Numbered from the stretch's first letter, positions 1 through 13,600 are shown. The stretch: 64,000 nt of DNA from Embiotoca jacksoni (GCA_022577435.1 JAKOON010000055.1:613117-677116); one strand, 5' to 3'. A program made the numbers and translations. The notes: a model not told the origin generated them from the letters alone.

Positions 1-1137
1 GTAGCTTTAACAGACTCAGGTGTGACAGTGAATCGTGCTGAGGGCGAACGGCACAATTGCTGAATACAGGCTGTGAGCATTTCTCTGCTTTGACACTTAT
101 ACAGCTTTTACTTTAATTAACCGCCTCCCCTCTTCTAACCAGTGAAGTCCCAGTCTACCTCAATGTTGGTCCAGACTCCAGGCGATCCTAAAATATCGCG
201 CTCACGAGAATGGGCGGGACGTGAGGTCACAGTGACCTACGATCACCGAAATGTTATCAGTCCATCTTAGAGTCCATGTGAACGTTTCTGCCAATTTTGA
301 AGACATTTCCTCGAGGCGCTCTCGAGATATCGTGTCCAGGAGGACGGACAGACGTCCTGAAAAAACAAGATTTTTAGACGATATCGGATCTTTAAACGGA
401 GACACTCCAATTGATTTTATTGAACTAACACCTGCAGATGTGATACCACTGCCATCCAAATGTACACAGCTGCAGGGATGCAATCACCTCATCTTCCTCA
501 CTCTGTTCTTCGGCCTTCTCCTCGTCCCTCCTCCATGTTTCTTCTTTATTCATATTCCCAGGAATGACTCCTCTGCTGCTCTTCGTAACTACTAACCAAC
601 CAGCGACTAACAAGCTTGTCACTGCTGCTTCCTCTCGGGGTAAGACACACACTTGCATGTCTGCAGGTCTGTATAAGTTACTCTTCCTCATCACTCCTCT
701 CCTTTTATTTATTTTCTTCCCCCATTTTCCTATTAAAGTCTCTCCGGCAGAGTTTTCCTGTCGCTGTTTGAACTACTGGTCCTGTCATTTTCAATGTGTT
801 CACTTTAATAGTGTTTTAGATCCTTGGTTTTATAATGATCAGAATAGCTGCTTCCTCTGTCGTGGTACTAACAGTGTAATCGGCTGAGTCGTGCTTTGGT
901 TTCCTCTCATTTACATCGATGTGTTTTACCGGTTTTCATGCTGCAAGAACTGTAATCAAACATCTGATTTCTTCTCCTGGTGGTGATTAAAGAGTGTTAG
1001 TGATGGCTTGTCTGATGTGAACAAATGCATTTTATTCCCTTTATTGTCACCATAATGCTGTGATGTGTCGTTTCCTGGCGATAGCGGAGGAAACCGCAGT
1101 GACACCTCCGCCCAAAACCTCTGGAGTCACTCTGCAG
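1..1137 (+). other. Gene-free left end, probably adgrg6 intron
   Basis: Apart from the dispersed repeat at 180-390 I see no supported exon. A short frame from 564 (MTPLLLFV...) ends at a good donor (CGGG|GTAAGA, about 638), but it lacks homology and is not called. CUB or pentraxin coding sequence is absent. Confidence 0.5.
180..390 (+). repeat. Teleost dispersed repeat, family C copy 1
   Basis: Contains TCACGAGAATGGGCGGGACG, GAGGTCACAGTGACC, GTGAACGTTTCTGCCAATTT and CGAGATATCGTGTCCAGGAG. The same ordered blocks recur at 28560-29165 and 31850-32060. This is a widespread fish repeat with no coding potential. Confidence 0.6.
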
Positions 1138-4100
1138 CAGCCTGAACCTCCAGGCTCGCAGTCCAGATGTCTGGGTGGAGCGCCAGCTGCTCACCACAGA
1201 AGACGGATGCTTTCTGTCCCTTCACCTCCTGGTCCTGCAGCTCCTTCACCTCCTGGTCCTGTAGCTCCTCTACCACCAGTCCCCATGCACAGACGCACCA
1301 GGCCAGGAGGTTCCCTTGCGGCCAGTCGGTTGAGGACTCCCGCCCCGGCTCCGACCTCCCTTCATCCACCACATCCACCCAGGCTCTCGGCTCCACCTGA
1401 ACCCGCTCCCTTCAGACCCGCATCCTTCCTCCCCAGACCCCCGGGCCGTCGCAGCTCCAAGACCTCGCTGGGGTTCATCTCCACCCCTCTGAGGAAGAGG
1501 CCGACTGGAGGGAGACGTCCCGCCGCCACCAGAGCACCGCCCAGTGTGGAGGTCCACATCACGAAACCCGAACTCAAATCCACCACCAGGCCCTCGTCCA
1601 CCCAAACAGGCGGCCTCAGATCCACCGTTGTCCGCTTTGATGCGTCACCACCAACCGTTTCTCCCCAACCGAAGGAGAGCTCCACCACCGCTCAGGACTC
1701 CGGACGACGTCCTGAATCCGGGGTTTCAACCTCGCCTCAGGGGTCGTCTCCATGGCAACACAAAGCGGAGGGATTAAAGGAGTCCCCCTCGTCATCTTCA
1801 TCTTCATCATCAATGATTTCAGCGGCGGCGGCGCTCGGCAACAGAAAGAACAAACCTGTGGCGTCGCAGTGGTCGCCGCCGGGCGTGAGCGGCGCCGAGA
1901 GCCTGACGGTCGCCACGGGCAACCGGACAGACGCTCTGGAGTACTCGTCGGGGTCGGAGACGTTCGCGTATGATCTGACCGACTTCACGGAAGACGGCGG
2001 CGCGTTCAGCTCATACGATCTCGACGCCGCGTACGCCCTGGAGGAGCCCGCCGCTCCTCCCGACGGCAGCGAGGAAGAGGAGGCCGCCGCTCCTCCCGAC
2101 GGCAGCGAGGAAGAGGAGGCCGCCGCTCCTCCCGACGGCAGCGAGGAAGAGGAGGCCGCCGCTCCTCCCGTCAGACACCCGGCGACCGATCCGGAGGGCG
2201 GAGGTGAACGTCACTCGCAGGACGGACCGACGTCCATCAGCTCTGCTTCTTCTCACGAGGCTCCGAACATCACGACCACAGGAGGGCAGACGTTGGAGAA
2301 AGGTTCCTCCTTGCCGGCTGCATCGTCGCTCCTCCTCATACATCCAGCTCCTCCTCCTCCTTCGCCCGGAGCCCCGCTGAGCTCCTCTGAGGAGGTTTTC
2401 CCTGAACGCATCATCTCCTCTTCGGTCCCGCAGAAGGAAAACCAGGCTGCGACGTCCATTTCCTCCTTCACAGACTTTAACAGGAATGATGTCGGAGCAG
2501 CAGAAAGAACACACGAGCATTTCCTTCCTCTTCCTTCTCTGTCAGCATCCCCCCCCCCCCATTCTTTCTCCTCCATCACCTTCCTCCCCCTCTCCTCCCG
2601 TCCCGTCCATCGCCGGTCCTCCTCTGCAGCCCTCCCTCCTCCTCCTTCTTTCAGAAACTTTGCTCGACTCTTCTCACGCTGCCGAGTCAGACAGAGTTCT
2701 CGAGAGCTTCCAGACGTCTTCGTTGTCACTTCAGTCCTCGAACCTTCACAGAGACTCAGAGACTTCGCCGGTTGACACTTCAGTGTCACTTCCTGTCTTT
2801 TCTGAAGCTCCAGCTGAATATCAGACGCTCTTTCCTTCTGCGGAAGACTTCTCCGACACACCTCCGTCCGTCCCATCAGAGCGGATCATCCCGACTCCCT
2901 CGGGGTCACCTGCGGCTCTCCTCCCAGATTTCCCCCGAGCTCCGTCGAGGTCTTCCTCCGAGGCAGCCGGGCTGTCAGTCAGTCGGCTCTGGGTCGGTTC
3001 TGATCCCGGAGATGTGAAGGAGTCACGTCCTCCTCATCGCTCCGGCTCCACCTCTCCGCCGCCGGCTGACACTCCGGCCTCTGAACGCACCGCGGCTTTG
3101 CTCCGGGAAAACATCAATGTCCATTCTGCTTCTTTCCCCTCCTCATCATCAAATGCCTCCCTTTCAACCTCCCTTTCCCATCGCCGTGACAACCTGTCGC
3201 TCTCTGAGCCTGCAGAGGCAGAGAGGATGATGGGAGCTGCACCGCCTCCCTCTTCATCCTCCCTTCTTCCCACAGCAGAGGACGCTCCTCTGTCTTCACT
3301 TGGACCTCCTTCCATCCTGACCTCCTCTTCACCGAGCCGCGGGAACGCCGGCGCTCTCTACAACTCGCCGACGCACGACACGTTCGGTCGGCCCGCCTCC
3401 TCCTCTTCCTCGCCGACTCCGTCAGTCGAGACACAAACACGAACGCCGGCGCTCCACGGCGGGCCGAGTGCGCAGCTCGGCTCCTCGACCCGGCGGCTCG
3501 CCTCCGGGCCGGATCACACACACACTCCACACACACACTCCACAGCACGCACACACACACAGAGAAAGGAGCCTGGAGCGGGTTCCTCCTCCCCTCTCCT
3601 CTCAGCTCCTCTTCACCCTCCTCCTCCCCCCGTCACCGCCTCCTCCCTCCCTCCTCTCCCCCCCGGCCGGGCGACATCGCCGTCACTCTCCGACAGACTG
3701 ACGCGTGCGGAGTTCGGCTCCTCGTCAACGACGACGACCCTCGACGGCCGTCCTTCGGACCGGGTCTCCGCGCTGCCCGCCGACGAACCGAAGTTCAGCC
3801 AATCGCAGCCTCTCGCTGAGGATGAAGTGGACGACGATGTTCTGCCTCCGCGTGCGAACCGCTCCCACTCAGCAGAGGCCTCGGACGCCCTCACGGCTGC
3901 TGCCGGGGAACCCGCCCGTCTCTCTGCCGCGTTCGATCCGGCCGACGTCGTCCCGAAGATTCACACGGCAGACGAACACGAGTCGGCCGAGCAGCCGGCT
4001 GCTCCGGATGTTCAGACCACCGCTGAGCCCAGCGCGGCGTCCACGCAGCCGACCGGTGCTCCGGTTATTCCGAACCCCCCGCACTCTTCTGGCCTCAATC

Positions 4101-4649
4101 CCCCCTCCGGACCCCCCGCCGGCTCCGCTATCGATGCCCCAAATCAGGGCCTCATTTCTGGGCTGGAAGAGCTCCCACATCACACAGCGGGCTTCCATCA
4201 CAGCTCCGAGTCCAACACGAGCACCGCCGCCACGACGCTCAGAGACTCTCCGTCAGCTGGAGGGACGAACGCCACGAAGACGTTCTCGGATAACGCCGAG
4301 GTTTCTGAGGAGGAGCCGGCCGACAGCGCAGCGGCGGCAGATCTCAGCGGGAGGTCAAACTTAACGCTTTCAAAGCTGAGTTTGAACTCAAGTCCAAGCG
4401 TGTCGAATCACAGCGGAGGTCAGGGCTCGGCGATCGAGGCCTCGCAGCAGCAACAGGTCAAAGACAGCTACGTCAGCCCGACGCCGCCGCCGGCTGTCGA
4501 CGCCCACCACTTTAAAACCGCCTCTCCGACAGCTCCGCTCAAAGCGGGCGGCGCCGCCACGCTGCACCCGACTCCTGGACCGGCGTTGCCATGCCAATGT
4601 AAACAACGCTTTCATTTTACATGTCTGTGTGGACTGTCATCGGGGAACA
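1138..4649 (+). CDS. adgrg6: Giant mucin-like exon of the ADGRG6-like receptor
   Basis: About 1,170 codons, almost intron-free, very rich in Ser, Pro, Thr, Ala and Glu, with scattered N-x-S/T sites, as expected of an O-glycosylated extracellular stalk. It is open in frame 1 from 1021 to 2775 and in frame 2 from 2486 to 4678. The 3' end is a consensus donor (ACA|GTATGT, intron from 4650) in phase 1, which joins AAG GTG TTG of the next exon and removes the frame-2 stop just downstream. Its last residues form a Cys-x-Cys...Cys-x-Cys cluster (CQCKQRFHFTCLCG). The 5' acceptor is uncertain: a CAG at 1137 follows a modest pyrimidine tract, but any AG from 1021 to 1140 is possible. By position it fills the linker between pentraxin and SEA domains. 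Mammalian ADGRG6 as I know it has only a short linker there; ADGRG4 has a giant Ser/Thr exon in an analogous place. Confidence 0.75.
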
Positions 4650-7600
4650 GTATGTCGTGCAGCACCAACCAACCGTAGACGTAGAAAACCCCCAAAAAAA
4701 ACAATCAACCACAATGATGCGAGCATGCAGTGGGGAAAAAAATTCAGCTTCTGTGTTCTGTCTTAAAGTCTTTAAACTTGTTTAAATGAAAACATTTAAC
4801 AAGCAAATGAGCTGCTGAAGACGTCCACAAACTTTTGGCCGTGCAGTGATTTATCGATGGATCCAAAACAAAAAGTTGGTTGAGAAAACAACTAAAGATT
4901 TTAAGACTGAATACGTGACGTTAATCATGTTTAAGGTGGCCGGGTTGTTGTTTTTAACGAGTAATTGGGTTCCGATTTCTTTGTCGTAGATCAACCTGTC
5001 AATCATGCGAATGGGCGGGATGCCTCGGGGAAGTGGAGGCTGGTGATTGGCCGTCGTGATTCTGGGTCATATTTTTTTGTTTTAGTCTGGTACTTATAGT
5101 TCAAACAAAGGGGATCATAGCGAACTCTCTGTCTCCTTCATCTGTCCCGGTTACAGTGTTCTCGTTTTGTCTCCTGATTCTTAACGCTGTCTTCTTTCCG
5201 TCCGTCCAGCGTCTTGGTGGAGACGTCCTGCTCCGCTGCTAATTAAACCTCCAGAGGTGTGCAGCTGGCAGCGTCTCCCCACCGGACCTGATGGAGTCTT
5301 CAGTAGCAGCTACTAACAATTAGAGATACTAGAGAGACACCTAGTGGCCGATGTGAAGCATAGCAGGAGAGCTGACAGCCCTGAAACAACAGCTGCATTT
5401 AAATGGGATGCCGTGAGACAAGATTGACGTGCAAATATACACCCTTCAAAACTGAGAAAAACAAGCTTTAGATTTGATCAAGAAAAATAAAATGTACTTT
5501 ATTTACCAACTATATTATTATATTTTTACAGTATCATGGCACAGCAGCATGTATTAACAGGCAACGATAGGATATATTTTCTAAAGGGGAGTTTACAATT
5601 CAACAAATATTCATGACAATATTTCTAATAATTGGCTGATGTTTCCCTACAGTATGTCAGTGTGTTGTCATTAAGATTTTTAGCAGATCTTTGAATAAAT
5701 CTGCATCAAAACAAACCCCAGTTTCTCTGTTTTCCTTCACAATAAACTAATTCAGGAAACTCATGAGCTCCAACAGCCGACTGCTATGTGGCACAAAGCG
5801 CCAAAGAAAAGTTTCATTACATGTGTGAAATAGTTTTTTTTCTAAATTGAGACTGAAGTATAATTTCCTCTCGCCTTCATCTGCAGAGGTGTTGTTCTAC
5901 CGGATGTCGTTCGTGGTGGATGATGGGATCTCGGCGCTGACGGAGGAGGAGGTGGAGCGAACCGTGTCTCTCTGGGTAAGACGAAGATTGCAGATCTGAA
6001 AAGTGAAGCCAGTGCAGAAGTGTGTAATACCACAGAGGTCCACCAGGAGCTGGCTCCAATAGACCACCATTCAAAAAGCATCCACTTCTCTCCTGAATTA
6101 GATATCAGGCCTCAAACAGAGCTTTGTTTGGGGGCGTGTTTGCTTGATTGGCAGGCCTGCGGTTCAATCAGGTTGCTGGTGAATGTGGGCGGGGCCTAGT
6201 GTCAGCTCCTCCCCAGCTCGTCCAAATACAGTCACTTCTGGCTTTAACAGCAGATCATTTAAACTAATATTACGTATGCTACTCGTGATGCAACATGGTA
6301 GAAATGAAAAGGAAAACAACTTCAGTTTTAATTAATTGATTAAAAAAAAAATCTAAATATTGATGTGATTTTTCTTGTCTTCTTGCAGCTGAACGAAACG
6401 TTTCAGAACTGGACCCACACCGTCTACGTGGATCATATCAGGTAACTGAGTAATGATGTCAGATGTGACCACATGCTCAGAGAAGGAGGAAGTATTCAGA
6501 TAATTTACTGAAGTCAAAGTAAAAATAAGTTAAAGTTCTGCAGTCAAAACTTCACTGAAGTAAATGTCTGTATCAGCAAGATTTTCTTAAAGTGTAAAAA
6601 GTAAACGCTGTTTAAAAACGGTTTGTTTTGCTGAAAAAGGAGGAGAAAATAGAAAATAAGAGGGGAAGTGAAGTCGGAGATATGCCTACCTTAAACTACA
6701 TGATAGCATTCCTGTTTGGAGCGTTGGTTGTTCTCGTCCTCCGAAATTAACTCCTCTGCAAGGCGCACTATTAACATGACCTGTAGGGGGCAGTGTGGAG
6801 GTGGGACAGAGTCAGGAATGGAAACACGTCTGTGCAAGGTGGGAAAAACGCAGGAAAAACTAAATGTGGGCGGAGCCAGTGGAGTGTTTTTGAAAGAACT
6901 CGTCTCACCTCGTCACCATTTCCTCCCTGCAGCGTCCAGCCTGGTTCGCAGACCGGAGGAAACCCCAGCAGGTAAAAAAAAGAGAACTATGGGTCAAAGG
7001 TCAGAGGTCAGAGGTCAGGTCGGTGGTCTCTGACCGACTCGTGTGCCGTCTGCAGTTTCTCCTGCCAGGCGCTGCTGGTGTATTACTACATCACCAATGA
7101 GAGTCTGGGCGAAGCCAGCGTGTCTGCCAGGCTGTCCGGCAGCGAGGGGCCAGTGGGCGGAGCCATGCAGATCAGACCCGCCTCCATCGACGTCCAGCTG
7201 ATCGGTCAGATTTTCAACTTTCCTCATTTCACTTTCATCTTTCATCAAGAAGAAACTTTTTTTTTTTTTAACAACATCAAACCTGAACACAAGAAGACGG
7301 AAAATCTCTTCCTGGTGTTTCCTCCAGTTTTTTTTAGTTTTTTTTATTTCTTCTTTCTGTTTGCGAAATAAAACGACCGCCGCTGTTCCTCCTCACAGAG
7401 AACTGCCCGGAGGAGAAACCTCTGCACTACCACTGGCCCGAGAGCCGACCCACCGTCACCCAGCACCTGCCCTGCTTCCCCAACAAGGAGCAGAGCACCG
7501 CCAGGACCTGGTAACACACACACACACACACACACACTGAGTGCACTTTATCCCCCTGTATCTTCACTGAAAGGTCTCTCTCTTCCTCCAGCGTGATCAA

Positions 7601-10600
7601 TCCTCAGAACTTCTCCTCCTACTGGTCGGCCGCTGACTTCAGTAACTGCACCGACATCGACACCATCAAGGTGTCGGCAGGTACGCTGCAGCTCTCGGCC
7701 AATCAGACGGCAGCAGCCGCTAGAGCTTTAAAGTGAAGCAAAGTTAAGTTAGAGGCTTCAAAGGCAAACGGGACAGATGACGTGCAGACGAGCAGGGGAT
7801 GAAATTAAAGAAACTGCAGTTCCTCATGTGGCCACTAAGGGCTGCAGAAGTCAGTCGATGTTGATGAAGTGAAATAAACGTGTGAATCGTTTCTTCTGTC
7901 GGTTCTCGGTGCAGAAAACGCCGTCGAGGTGGCCGTGCAGCTCGCCGTCATCACCAACAACGAGCTGTCCAACGAAGAGGTGCGAGTCCGGTGACGTTGA
8001 TGATGATGAGGAGGAGGAAGAGGAGGAGGAGAGTAAACTGTCCTTCGTCTCTCCGCAGGTGTCCAAAGTGGTGACGAAGGTGAAGCAGCTGGTGAACGTG
8101 GCGAAGATCAACAGCACGCTGGCGTCCACCGTCGTCGCCATCATCTCCAACGTCATGACCAGTTCAGAGACGGCGCTGGCTGCCTCCTCCGAGAAGTAAG
8201 CTCCTCCCCCTCGGCTGCTCCTCATTCGACTCCGCCTCTGCTCCTCCTTGACTCCGCCTCTTCTCTCGTGTAGTTTAGTTATTCACACGAGTAAAATTAG
8301 AAAAGCATAAAATACACTGAGACATTTTTCTGTTTTTGCTTGTACCTATTTTGAAGAAGTCAAATTCTCATCTCCTCCTCCTCCTCTTCCTCCTCCTCAG
8401 GGCTCTGAAGATGGTGGACGAGTTGGTCCAGAAGATCGAGTTCGAGGGTCCGTCCATCAGCATCACCTCCAGACATCTGGCTCTGGGGATATCGGCCCTC
8501 AACACCTCCGCATTCAACGGGACGTCCTTCAGCGCCTTCATCGCCCCGAACACCACCGACCCCCAGGTAACAGGGGGAGGAGCCTGTGAGGGGGAGGAGC
8601 CTCTAAGGCAGACTCCTCCTCTGAGGCAGCCTCCTGTATTCTTTACTGGCTGTCTATTTCCTCTTGAAGTTTTCTTTTGAAGGAGCCTCTGACTGTCCCC
8701 CCCACCAACCCCCTCCATCCCCATCCAGGTGGACTTTGAGTCAGACAGAGTTAACCCTTTAGCTCAGGTGACCCTGCCGGCGTCCCTCCTGTCCACCGTG
8801 TCTCTGAGCGAAGACGACCTCTCGTCTCTGTCCCGGATCAACTTCATGTTCTTCAGCAGCACCAACCTGTTCCAGGTCAGAACCGCAGTTCTCCTCCTCC
8901 TCCTCCTCCTCCTCCTCCAGAGTGTGTGAAGGCTCCTTAATGAGGCGACAGCAGGTAACAGGAAGTGTGATGGTGTTTCAGAAGGAGCAGGCCGGCCGCT
9001 CTCTGAACAGCTACGTGGTGGCGAGCAGCGTCGGCAACTTCTCCATCAGGAACCTGGTGGAGCCGGTGGAGATCCAGATCGCTCACCTATCCCAACAGGT
9101 GAGTGTGTGTTAACATTTAGATTTTTGAAAATTATTTGTATAATATTTTTGTCTTTCAATAATTTATCTCGTTTTTAAAAATAATTCTCAATTTATATTT
9201 TGTTTTTCTAAACATTTAAGTTGTTTACTTTAATATTTATTTTCTTTTACATTTCTTTCTTGTTTTATTTCACATTTTATTTGCAGCGTGGAGAGAAACA
9301 GCTGAAATGTTCAGAAGTTCAATTTAAGAACAAAATAACATTCAGAACTTTTTTGATATTTTTCAGGTGACGAGTCGGTTTGTGTTTGAATTTAAATATT
9401 TCTAAAGTTAGACCTGATTTACAGAGTGAGGAGAATCTTTTATTTTGAAATGAACTGTTGGATGTTTCTTCTTTCCTTTCAGCCCTCTCTGAATCCAGTC
9501 TGCATGTTCTGGGACTTCAGCATGAACAGTAAGTCCTCCGACCTGCAGGGGGAGCCGTTTCACCTCGAACGATTTACGTGAGGAGCTCTGATAAAAAGGT
9601 TTCATCCGGCGGGATCCTGCTGCAGGTTTAAGTCTGTGCATGAACTCATGTTGGCACATCTAAGAATACATTTAACGTTTTACTGCAGCTTCTCTCGGAG
9701 GAAGTTCAAAGAAACTTTTTCAGAACCAGCAGGAGTTCTTTGTAAAACAAATAAAATACTTTCAGGTCAACAAAAAAAAAAACAATAACGTGGTCGTGGA
9801 AAATTAAACGTAAACTCTGAACCTTTTATTCCAGCCTGAATAAGATCAGTGCTTCCTGATGTAACGCCTCTGTGCTGCCACCAGGTGGAGCTGGAGGCTG
9901 GAACGCAGACGGCTGCAGAGCGTCTGAAGAGTCCAGCAGCAACAAAACCATCTGCCTCTGTGACCACCTCACACACTTCGGCATCCTCATGGTGAGACCG
10001 CTGTGTGTGTGTGTGTGTGTGAAAATTTAATTAAAACTTCAGAGCTGTTCAGGTTAAATCATTATTAAAACCGCTGATGCATTTAATGAACTTTTTAATG
10101 AATTCTGTTTGTTTGGACTCCCAGTTCCGTCTTAAAGCTGCATCATGTGGCCGCCACACGTCGGATTTAAATTAGTGTGTGTTTAGTTTTTTTCCACAAA
10201 GTTAAAACGCCGGTCATGAATGGGGTTCTTTGTTTCTCGTGTATTTAGTTGAGTTCGCGTCCTCTTTTGTTCCCGGTGTTCCTCTGCAGGACATTTCCGG
10301 AGTTTCTCCCCACATCGATCCCAAGAACAACAAGATCCTGACCTTCATCACCTACATTGGCTGCGGCGTCTCCGCCATCTTCTCCGCCGCCACGCTGCTC
10401 ACTTACATCGCCTTCGAGTGAGTTCGGTAGTTCAGTGTTCGATGACTCTCCCGCCAGGTGACTCTCAGCTGGTGATTTATATCAAAGAGAAAAAAAATCC
10501 AACATTTTCCAACAGTTTTCTGATTTTGAGTCACGGTTTGAAGCAGGAAAACATGTCCTGATGTTGATCCTCCCATGAGGTGTAATAATGGGTCGATCAT

Positions 10601-13600
10601 GGAGCAGAGAAACAGCTGATTTTTGGGGAACACAAAATGTTCAACACATCCGCTCGCGCCACAGAAGTGTTTCTGAGCCCATGCAGTGATTTCCACGACA
10701 TAATCAGGGCTGGGTTGGTGTTTCTAAGTGACGTTCACGTTTCGAAGGGAGGCGGCGCTTCACCGTCTGAGATCGAAGAAGGTGCGTCAGGTTCAGGAGA
10801 CACCAGGTGGGCTTTCTTTGTGTCACCGTGAATTCGTCCCCCAGAGTCAGACTGTCAACACGGAGTTCCACCGGGACCTTCTGAGAGAAAACCACCTGAA
10901 CTGTGGCGCCATGGCAACAGGCTTCTCCAACATGAAAACACACGCACTGCTCACAGTGCAGGAAAAGAATCCGTGGAAATCATTGCATGGGCTCAGGAAC
11001 ACTTGGCTGTAAAGCATGCGTGTTGAACATTTTCTGTTCCCCAAAAATCGGATGTTCCTGCTCCAGTTTCAGGTCCTTTCAGGTCCAACTCTTCTCCTCG
11101 TCCTCAATAGATGGATAAATATTTGAATTTATAGACAGATGATTGTCTTTATTCGACTTCTGTCTGAGAGCCTTTGAACTGTGAAACCCCTGGAGCAGGC
11201 AAAGTGTGAGAAACATGAGAAACCGTCAGCGGCCGCATAGCGAGACGCTTTTGGACAGGAAATGTGAGCGACAGCTGTTTGGGAGTTTGGACGCAGGACT
11301 GAAAAACAAACCGCAGCAAATGAAGCTGTCGTCAAAACCGAGTTTCTCAAACCGCTTTCTTTGTTTTCGGTCCGCTTCTGCCAGAAAGCTGCGGCGGGAT
11401 TACCCGTCGAAGATCCTGATGAACCTCAGCACGTCCCTGCTCTTCCTCAACATGGTGTTCCTGTTGGACGGCTGGCTGGCCAGTCTGGAAACCGATTGGC
11501 TGTGCTTGTCCGTCGCCGTCTTCCTGCACTACTTCCTGCTGACGTCCTTCACCTGGATGGGCCTGGAGTCCATCCACATGTACATCGCTCTGGTCAAAGT
11601 CTTCAACACCTACATCCGCAGATACATCCTGAAGTTCTGCGTAGTGGGATGGGGTGAGTCCCTGATTGGCTTTAATTATGACATAATGTCATTTTATCTT
11701 GTTTTGTTGATGGAATTAAATTAAATTCTGACAGATTCAGACAGCCGGGGCTTCATACATCACAGACCTAAGGAACCAATCCTGTCAACTTGGAGGGGGC
11801 GTGGCTTTCTCTATCATCGAGCTGCAGACGAGTGGTGGGGGTGCAGTTAGGGGCGGGGACTATTTGCATATTCATAGAATCACGCTTACAGAATGGTAAT
11901 TGGTTTTAAGACTATTTTTAAGACTGGTTTGAGACTGAGTTTAACATATTGGATATTATTTGATTATTCACACTCCTAAAAGAATTTGGATGTCTGCGTC
12001 TCAGACTACCTCCCAGCGTGGAGATGGGATCTCTGCTGTGATCAGCCGGGTGTTAATGTCCGGTGTGAACCGGACCGCAGAGTCCAGAGAGGAGCACCCG
12101 GGAGCTGCTCTGCTAACCTGTGTGTTGGTTCCAGGACTTCCGGCGGTGCTGGTGGGGATCGTCGTCGCGGTGGATAAAAACTCTTACGGCCTGCAGGAGT
12201 ACGGCGGAGGAGAGTCGGCGGAGGGATCCTCGGAGTTGTAAGTGACCACAGAAAGAAGTCGTACGTCAACGTTCAGCCCGACAAAGTCAAGTGAGTTCTT
12301 GAACTCCAGCTGTGTGTTGGCGTGAGAAACCAGCGGACTCGTGTTTCCTCCGCAGCTGCTGGATCCAGAATTCGATCGTCTTCTACACCACCTGCGTCGG
12401 TTACTTCTGCCTGGTGTTCCTCCTCAACGTGGCCATGTTCATCGTGGTGATGCTGCAGATCTGCGGACGCAACGGCAAACGGAGCAACCGCACGCTGCAA
12501 GAGGAGGTCCGGCTTCTCCAGATCACGCTCTGTTGTCGGCAGTGAATTTGATTATTTACCGTGACTTTTCTTCTGAAGGCAGCCTGACGGTCCTGAAACC
12601 GAGTTTTAACTTCCGTTCCGTCCGACAGGTTCTACGAAACCTGCGCAGCGTCATCAGCCTCACCTTCCTGCTCGGCATGACGTGGGGCTTCGCTCTGTTC
12701 GCCTGGGGTCCCGTCAGCCTGGCCTTCATGTACCTGTTCGCCATCTTCAACTCACTGCAAGGTGCAGAAACCGTCTCATTCACTGGACTCGGAGAGACAC
12801 GGGGGTCCGACGCTCGTTGTAAAAGCTCCTTCGAGTGCGAATGCTCGGATTACATGAGTTAAAGTTACAGGCGGTGTGTGACCTGCTGATTCAGGTTGAA
12901 ACCAGTTCGTGACTGTGAAGGCATTTTTATTCTTCAATGGGTCTCATCACTTTGGTCTCATCTGGTTTCCCGACCTCTCGAGGTCACCGTGTCCTCCTGA
13001 ACTTACAGCTACAGACGGAGACGGTCTGGTGCTTCGAGGTTTACCAAGTTTCGAGGATGATCTTTATCTGGAAACCTTCTGGGGGACGATGTGAACTGGA
13101 CCTGTTTGGGTCGGAACCAAGCAGCAACCAGCAGTGACGTCACCCGTCGGCTTGTGAACGGCCGTTTAGAAGTCTCGAGATTACTGATGGACACATTTTA
13201 TTCACTTTGGATTTGATGAGAGAAGTTGAATGGGAGTCTATGGAGCCGGAGGTTTTTTGGAGCCGACCTCTAGTGGCGCTCGCTGGTATTGCAGCTGGAG
13301 ACACTTCTGGATCAGAACCATTTTTCAGACCCGAAGCTACAAACACTTTAACATAGAGTCTGTGGATCCGTCACAGTTGGACAACAACAAACTAAACCTC
13401 ATCTATGAAGAGAAGGAGGACGTCATGAGGTCGGGAAACCAGATGAGACATGGAGGCCCAACGATGAGTGAAAATTCCTGCACAAACTTGTGATGATCCC
13501 GTGTCTTTCTGACCCAGTTCTTTTGTAAAATGTGGGTCAGCTGTGCCCTGGTTGTGACGGCAACGCCTCATCTTCCCGCCTCTGTTCTTCATCCCCCCTC

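Noticed and set aside
564..640. Short frame MTPLLLFV... ending at a good donor GGG|GTAAGA
   Set aside because: It is weak as a signal peptide, with no similarity to CUB or pentraxin exons and no phase evidence to the next exon.
2253..4364. Several long minus-strand and alternate-frame open frames over the mucin-like exon
   Set aside because: High GC content suppresses stops in all frames. Only the forward frames connect to splice signals and the in-frame acidic repeat.
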